Shown here: positions 60,315 through 64,000 of the stretch, one piece after another
How positions within the stretch are numbered: position 1 is the first letter of the stretch
How the letters are laid out: every line of letters starts with the position of its first letter
Assembly (NCBI GenBank): GCA_040219085.1
Contig: JAVJTC010000004.1
Coordinates: 1 to 64,000 of the forward strand
DNA length: 64,000 nt
Source: Acidimicrobiales bacterium
GTDB taxonomy: Bacteria; Actinomycetota; Acidimicrobiia; Acidimicrobiales; JAVJTC01
Direction of reading: 5' to 3'
Notes under the pieces: model-generated
The model's database searches: none
What the model saw: only the letters and a program-made list of their open reading frames with translations
Told to the model about the DNA's origin: nothing
Program-made: the position numbers and the translations under genes

Positions 60315-60401
60315 GACGATCAACTCCCGGTTGGGGGGGTGCCGTCCGCGGGGTCAGGGCGAAACTGCCTCGAGCGCTCCTACTCTTGCGCCTAATCCGC
60401 A

Positions 60402-60430
60402 ATCATACCAAAGACGAGCCCGGTTCGTAA
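60402..60430 (-). promoter_or_regulatory. Promoter for the GAF-GGDEF-like gene
   Basis: Minus-strand TATGAT (60407-60402) with TTACGA 17 bases upstream (60430-60425). It predicts a start near 60395 and a leader of about 80 bases, long compared with the leaderless genes around it. Confidence 0.45.
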
Positions 60431-60467
60431 GTCCGCCCCGTTCGGGGGAACCCGGCCCCAGGTCGCG

Positions 60468-61745
60468 TCAGTGTCCCAGCCGGCGGACGCGGATGTCGGC
60501 CTGCTCACGGTGACCGGCGAAGCCCTCGAGCTCGCACAGGCGCGAGCAGTACTCACCGACGTGAACCGACGCGGCGTCGGTGTCGATGCGCTGATAGGTG
60601 TGGGTCTTGATGAACTTCCCGACCCATAGCCCGCCCGTGTAGCGGCCCGCCCTGCCCGTGGGCAAGGTGTGGTTCGTGCCGATCACCTTGTCGCCGTAGC
60701 TGACGTTGGTGCGGGCGCCGAGGAAAAGCGCGCCGTAGTTGCGCATCCTGTCGGCGAACCACTGCGGGTCCGCTGTCATGACCTGAACGTGCTCCGAGCA
60801 GATGCGCTCGGCCTCGGCGAGCAGTTCGTCGTCGGTGTCACACAGGATGATCTCTCCGTGGTCCCGCCACGCCACCGAGGCCACCTCACGCGTGGACAGC
60901 CTGGCGAGGACCTCGTCGATCATGGCCGGGAGTTCCTCGGCGACCGTCTCGCTGGTGGTGAGACACACGGCCGGTGAGGTGGGCCCGTGTTCGGCCTGAC
61001 CCAGCAGATCCACCGCGACGAGCTCCGCGTCGACGGTGTCGTCGCAGATCACGAGGGTCTCGGTGGGTCCCGCGAGAAGGTCGATGCCGACACGTCCGAA
61101 CAGCTGCCGCTTGGCCTCGGCGACGTACGCGTTGCCGGGTCCGACCACCATGTCGACGGGTTCGAACCCCTCGGCGCCGATGGCCATCATCGCCATGGCC
61201 TGCACACCGCCGAGGACGAAGATCTCGTCGGCACCGGCGAGGTGCATCGCTGTCACGATCGCCGCCGACGGTTCACCCTCGTACGGCGGGGCACACGCAA
61301 CCACGCGATCCACACCTGCGACCTTGGCCGTCAGCACGCTCATGTGCGACGACGCCACCATCGGGTACTTGCCGCCCGGGACATAGCAGCCCACGGATGC
61401 GACGGGGATGTTGCGATGACCGAGGACGACGCCGGGGATGGTCTCGACCTCGACGTCGCGCAGGGCCATCTTCTGGATCTGGGCGAACCGTCGGATCTGT
61501 GCCTGCGCGAATTCGATGTCGGCGATGGTCTCGTCGGGCAACGACGCGACGCATGCCGCGACCTCGTCGTCGCTCAGGCGGAAATCGTCAGGGTTCCAGC
61601 CGTCGAAGCGCTCTGAGTACTCCCGGATGGCGTCCCAGCCCCGAGCCTCGACGTCGTCGAGGATGGCGCCCACCGTCGCGGTCACCTGGGCCTGCGCGTC
61701 TCGACGTTGCCGTGAGCTCTGCCCGGCCTTCAGCGTGCGGATCAT
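60468..61745 (-). CDS. Histidinol-dehydrogenase-family enzyme, sulfopropanediol dehydrogenase (HpsN)-like
   Basis: 425 residues. HisD-fold motifs are [42 protein letters not shown] with the metal Gln and His, and [32 protein letters not shown] and [11 protein letters not shown] differ from true HisD and recall the dehydrogenase of 2,3-dihydroxypropane-1-sulfonate. The enzyme should oxidise an alcohol to a carboxylate with two NAD. No other histidine gene is present. A TAGGCT box six bases before the ATG suggests it is transcribed apart from the upstream peptide genes. Confidence 0.8.
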   Translation of the reverse strand: MIRTLKAGQSSRQRRDAQAQVTATVGAILDDVEARGWDAIREYSERFDGWNPDDFRLSDDEVAACVASLPDETIADIEFAQAQIRRFAQIQKMALRDVEVETIPGVVLGHRNIPVASVGCYVPGGKYPMVASSHMSVLTAKVAGVDRVVACAPPYEGEPSAAIVTAMHLAGADEIFVLGGVQAMAMMAIGAEGFEPVDMVVGPGNAYVAEAKRQLFGRVGIDLLAGPTETLVICDDTVDAELVAVDLLGQAEHGPTSPAVCLTTSETVAEELPAMIDEVLARLSTREVASVAWRDHGEIILCDTDDELLAEAERICSEHVQVMTADPQWFADRMRNYGALFLGARTNVSYGDKVIGTNHTLPTGRAGRYTGGLWVGKFIKTHTYQRIDTDAASVHVGEYCSRLCELEGFAGHREQADIRVRRLGH

Positions 61746-61757
61746 CGCGTGAGCCTA
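61746..61757 (-). promoter_or_regulatory. Leaderless-type -10 box for the HisD-family gene
   Basis: Minus-strand TAGGCT (61757-61752), six bases, ATG at 61745. A seven-pair hairpin (61758-61764 with 61773-61779) lies directly upstream. Confidence 0.5.
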
Positions 61758-61779
61758 CGAGGCCAGCAGGCCGGCCTCG
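61758..61779 (-). terminator. Hairpin after the third peptide gene
   Basis: CGAGGCC (61758-61764) and GGCCTCG (61773-61779) enclose an 8-base loop, about 30 bases beyond the stop of the last peptide gene and just before the HisD-family -10 box. A possible end of the peptide operon transcript. Confidence 0.45.
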
Positions 61780-61807
61780 CTACCCGACCTGCTCGGGGAA
61801 CAGTCGC

Positions 61808-61951
61808 TCAGTTCCGCTCCGGGATCGGGGAGCCGGTCTCGGCGGGGACGACGGAGAACTCCCGGTCGCCCACCAGGTCGTCGATGTCACAGATCTCGGG
61901 AGGCTCGTACCCGCGTGATTCAACTGTCGGTCGCGGTTCGGAGGGTGACAT
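61808..61951 (-). CDS. Candidate RiPP precursor peptide 3
   Basis: 47 residues. GGGGAG lies six bases before the ATG. The leader-like part has GYEPPEICDIDD, followed by GDREFSVV and a tail ETGSPIPERN. It aligns with the two upstream peptides: Y-x-P-P, one Cys, an acidic stretch and E-F-x-V-V all match in order. It differs by six extra residues after the Gly-Ser at which peptide 2 ends. Last of three tandem copies; two bases separate its ATG from the stop of peptide 2. Function as a modified-peptide precursor is inferred from size, tandem copies and the RRE/kinase neighbours. Confidence 0.65.
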   Translation of the reverse strand: MSPSEPRPTVESRGYEPPEICDIDDLVGDREFSVVPAETGSPIPERN

Positions 61952-61953
61952 CG

Positions 61954-62076
61954 TCAACTCCCCACCGGGGCGAGCGCGACGACGGCGAACTCGCGGTCCT
62001 CGGCGGTCTCCACGTCGCAGATCTCAGGCGGCGTGTAGCCGTCCACGTCCGAAGGGGTCTGATCATCTGACTTCAT
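61954..62076 (-). CDS. Candidate RiPP precursor peptide 2
   Basis: 40 residues, GGAG eight bases before the ATG. Order of features: charged N-terminus (MKSDDQ), GYTPPEICDVET, acidic AED, REFAVV, and a small hydrophobic tail ending in Val-Gly-Ser at the C-terminus. Best match to peptide 3 (PPEICD and DREF shared). The single Cys is at residue 20. It lies 54 bases after peptide 1. Confidence 0.65.
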   Translation of the reverse strand: MKSDDQTPSDVDGYTPPEICDVETAEDREFAVVALAPVGS

Positions 62077-62130
62077 CGCACCATCTCCATCTCGACGCCT
62101 CGAAGGTCCATCCGTGTCGCCCGTCGATCC

Positions 62131-62253
62131 TCAACTCGCGAGGATGGCCGGATTCACCACGAACTCCTGGTCATCGCGTGAATCGACATCGATGACGCAC
62201 GGCGGCGAGTAGCTCACGGGGGTTCCCGTCTCGGGACTGTCGTCTTCGATCAT
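62131..62253 (-). CDS. Candidate RiPP precursor peptide 1
   Basis: 40 residues. The ATG overlaps the stop of the kinase-like gene (ATGA) and has AGGAA upstream, so it is translationally coupled to it. Sequence order: MIEDDSPETG, SYSPPCVIDV, acidic DSRDDQ, EFVVN, and a tail ending Leu-Ala-Ser. The Cys is two residues earlier than in the paralogues. Too short for routine gene calling, but codon pattern, ribosome site and paralogy support it. Confidence 0.65.
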   Translation of the reverse strand: MIEDDSPETGTPVSYSPPCVIDVDSRDDQEFVVNPAILAS

Positions 62254-63239
62254 TGCCGTTCCTGCGCTGGTGGCCACTGCGAAGCGACAGTTTCGCACGT
62301 CCGTTCGACGAGCGCACGCAGGGCACCAGGCAGGTTCCCGAGGCCCTCCGGGAGATGGCCCCGGACAACCGGGATGCGAGCGGCCAACGCCGCCGCCAGC
62401 GGGAACTGCACGTCGCGCGTCGCCTCGTCCACGGAGAAGGAGTTCGCGAGGATGGCGGCGACGCGGTAGCGGGTCGCGAGCTCCTCGAACGCCGGCTCAC
62501 CGCCGCGTGCCCCCAGCACCACGACCGCCCCGACGGGTGTGGGCTCCCGGTGCCGCAGTGTGGCGGGAAGCGGTCTTGTCCGCTTCGGTGGAACCCGCGT
62601 CTCATCGGGCGTGACCAGCCGGTCGAAGAGTCGCACGTCGACCGCCCCGGGCCAGGCGACCGGAACGGCTGCGGCGTCAGCGCCGGGGTCGACACGACCG
62701 TGGTCTCCCAGCGCCATGAGAACACCGTCCTCGGCGAGCACCGGCCAACCCAGTTCCGCGGCAGTGGCGGCCACCGTCGACTTCCCCCGCCGCGACGGTC
62801 CGACGAACAGGACCGCCACACCGTCGACGACGATCGCGGATGCATGGGAGAGGAAGTACCCCTGCGCCGTCAACAGCAACGGGATGGCTGCGTTGAGGAG
62901 CCGATGGCGCCAGATGGTGTCCCCGGAGGCGACGGTGACCGTGATGAGCGACGCGTGGGGATCCAGGTCGAAGCTCGTGATCCCGGGCGCGGCGAGGCGC
63001 ACGATCCCGTCGCGGAGACGTTCGGGCAACGGCGTCGTCAGGTCCACCGTCGCGTCGTCGCCGCGCCGCTCCATGGGTTCGCCGGATGCCACCTCCACCG
63101 TGATGGACCCGAGTGGGGCCGGTTCACCCACGCCGAGACGCACGAGCGGCTCGCGAGACAACACCCGGTGGCCGAACGCCGTTCCCCTCTCCACGGGATC
63201 GGGGGATGGCTCACCCACAGTCTCGTCAGGGATCTCCAT
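62250..63239 (-). CDS. HPr-kinase/phosphorylase-like protein of a peptide-modification locus
   Basis: 329 residues from ATG 63239, eight bases after the upstream stop. After a 120-residue N-terminal part comes the HPrK-like core: LSHASAIVVDG with the conserved His, Walker A GPSRRGKST (147-155) and AEDGVL with the acidic pair. The second part (VVVLGARGGEPAFEEL) continues the fold. HPrK-like proteins in lasso-peptide loci (PadeK, ThcoK) phosphorylate a C-terminal Ser of the precursor. Here the gene is coupled to three peptide genes, two of which encode a C-terminal Ser. True HPr regulation is unlikely: no PTS gene is nearby. Confidence 0.75.
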   Translation of the reverse strand: MEIPDETVGEPSPDPVERGTAFGHRVLSREPLVRLGVGEPAPLGSITVEVASGEPMERRGDDATVDLTTPLPERLRDGIVRLAAPGITSFDLDPHASLITVTVASGDTIWRHRLLNAAIPLLLTAQGYFLSHASAIVVDGVAVLFVGPSRRGKSTVAATAAELGWPVLAEDGVLMALGDHGRVDPGADAAAVPVAWPGAVDVRLFDRLVTPDETRVPPKRTRPLPATLRHREPTPVGAVVVLGARGGEPAFEELATRYRVAAILANSFSVDEATRDVQFPLAAALAARIPVVRGHLPEGLGNLPGALRALVERTCETVASQWPPAQERQ

Positions 63240-63247
63240 CTCGTCGA

Positions 63248-64000
63248 TCAGGGAGCAGCCGCGACGGGTATCCGGGACCGCGCCGACGCGTCCGGAGCGG
63301 ACGGCACCGGAACGAGGATGCCCCGTACCCGCAGATCGTCGACCGTGGCGACGACGTCGTCCTCCACCCTCGTCGGATCCGCGCCCACGAGACGGCTGCA
63401 CAGCGCTGCCGCGGCCTCCCGCACCGTGGCGCCGTCGGCGGCATCCATCACGAGGCTCGCGAACGCGTTCATCGTGGCGCGTGTGCCGTCGCGGAGCCGC
63501 ACGTACCTGTCACCGTCACGGTCCCCGCTCCAGCGCAGGTCACCGAGACGGTGGCGCCGGGCCAGAACGAGGTTCCGCAGAACGGACCTGGCGGCGGTGA
63601 CCGTGGCGGGGGTCACAGCCGGGGCGGGACCGACCGGCGCCAGGGCGACCTCGGCTGCAGGGACCTTCTCGCCGCCGGCCGGTGGCGCCGTGCCGGCCAG
63701 GAAGACGTCGGGGTCCCGGTACGGCACCACGGCGGAGTCCGATCCCGATGCTGCGTCAGCAGCCCAGTCGATGATGCGGCGGTCGGTCCACAACGAGCCG
63801 AGATTCTCCCAGCACGCTCGAACGCCGTCGTCGACCACGTTGCCGAAGGCGAAGGGCTGACCGGATTCCACGAGAACGGCGCCGTCGGGTTTGACCAGGA
63901 TCGTCCGGGGCGCATCCTTGATCCGTTCGACGATGTCGGGTGGCCCCGACAGCCTGACGTTCACAGGCGAACCGTGGCGGACACAGAACCGTGCGAACGA
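63248..64000 (-). CDS. C-terminal part of a SPASM-like/PqqD-domain peptide-maturation protein (5' end outside the window)
   Basis: The frame stays open to the right edge, giving at least 250 residues; GTG 63964 is only an internal codon option. The first visible part (VKPDGAVLVESGQPFAFGNV, then ACWENLGSLW) follows the SPASM pattern of radical SAM enzymes but lacks most of the cluster Cys. After a Pro/Ala linker the last 90 residues (VRLRDGTRATMNAFASLVMD to VDDLRVRGILVP) form a PqqD-type RRE, the module that grips RiPP leader peptides. A radical SAM core is expected upstream but is not seen, so that part is inference. Confidence 0.65.
   Translation of the reverse strand, partial: SFARFCVRHGSPVNVRLSGPPDIVERIKDAPRTILVKPDGAVLVESGQPFAFGNVVDDGVRACWENLGSLWTDRRIIDWAADAASGSDSAVVPYRDPDVFLAGTAPPAGGEKVPAAEVALAPVGPAPAVTPATVTAARSVLRNLVLARRHRLGDLRWSGDRDGDRYVRLRDGTRATMNAFASLVMDAADGATVREAAAALCSRLVGADPTRVEDDVVATVDDLRVRGILVPVPSAPDASARSRIPVAAAP

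Noticed and set aside
60468-61745. Part of a histidine biosynthesis operon
   Set aside because: No other his gene nearby and motif differences from true HisD.
61808-64000. Standard lasso-peptide cluster
   Set aside because: No B2 transglutaminase-like or asparagine-synthetase-like gene is visible; the peptides lack a clear ring-forming Gly followed by an Asp/Glu at positions 7-9 of a core. Part of the locus is outside the window, so this rejection is provisional.
1-64000. tRNA, rRNA or integrase/transposase genes
   Set aside because: Looked for conserved tRNA arms and transposase or integrase motifs by eye; none found. A tRNAscan or Infernal run would be needed to be certain.

Overview
The window is a very GC-rich stretch (roughly 70% by eye) with almost no non-coding space. 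No gap between genes exceeds about 210 bases, and there are many 4-base ATGA/GTGA overlaps. Gene content points to an actinobacterium: ECF sigma factor with membrane-anchored partner, ANTAR/GAF regulators, Ser/Thr kinases with FHA proteins, an F420-type luciferase-like oxidoreductase, and many TAnnnT boxes placed 6-7 bases before a start codon (leaderless mRNAs). The mix (DabAB, DUF2889, BMP transporter with purine genes) would suit an uncultured-type lineage such as Acidimicrobiia, but that placement is inference. No rRNA, tRNA, CRISPR array, insertion sequence or prophage gene was seen.

Layout. 1-482: 3' end of a protein made of 18-residue repeats. 543-17089: a purine salvage and catabolism island. 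It has a BMP-type nucleoside ABC transporter, adenine deaminase, two nucleobase-deaminase-like amidohydrolases, an aldehyde dehydrogenase, a three-subunit molybdenum hydroxylase, an MtfA-like peptidase and an enoyl-CoA hydratase. 17175-22247: cNMP-patatin protein, ATP-dependent DNA ligase, GlsB-type membrane protein, trypsin-like lipoprotein. 22384-30333: a signalling block with FHA-winged-helix regulator, transmembrane Ser/Thr kinase, flavoprotein-like oxidoreductase, small membrane protein, TSUP permease, soluble kinase and zinc-ribbon FHA protein, mostly translationally coupled. 30383-36916: small enzymes, then a SyrB2-like/PhyH oxygenase with two hotdog (MaoC) proteins and an acyl-CoA synthetase. 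37005-45030: ECF sigma/anti-sigma pair, a large secreted Ig-like protein, cupin, secreted phospholipase A2, F420 oxidoreductase, polytopic membrane protein.

45147-57621: ion and carbon handling. It has a CPA2 antiporter with its own regulator, a PII-like protein with the DabA/DabB inorganic-carbon pump, an acyl-CoA synthetase, pyruvate carboxylase and dodecin. DabA keeps all four zinc/active-site residues with family spacing. DabAB could supply the bicarbonate that pyruvate carboxylase consumes. 57827-60314: two GAF-ANTAR regulators and a GAF protein with a degenerate GGDEF domain. 60468-61745: a histidinol-dehydrogenase-family enzyme resembling sulfopropanediol dehydrogenase.

61808-64000 (minus strand) holds the most novel-looking system: three tandem 40-47 residue paralogous peptides sharing a Y-x-P-P leader-like motif and an E-F-x-V-V block, a coupled HPr-kinase-like protein, and the 3' part of a SPASM-like protein fused to a PqqD-type RiPP recognition domain. 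I read it as an undescribed RiPP locus cut by the window edge. Two of the three peptides end in serine, the residue such kinases phosphorylate in lasso-peptide pathways.
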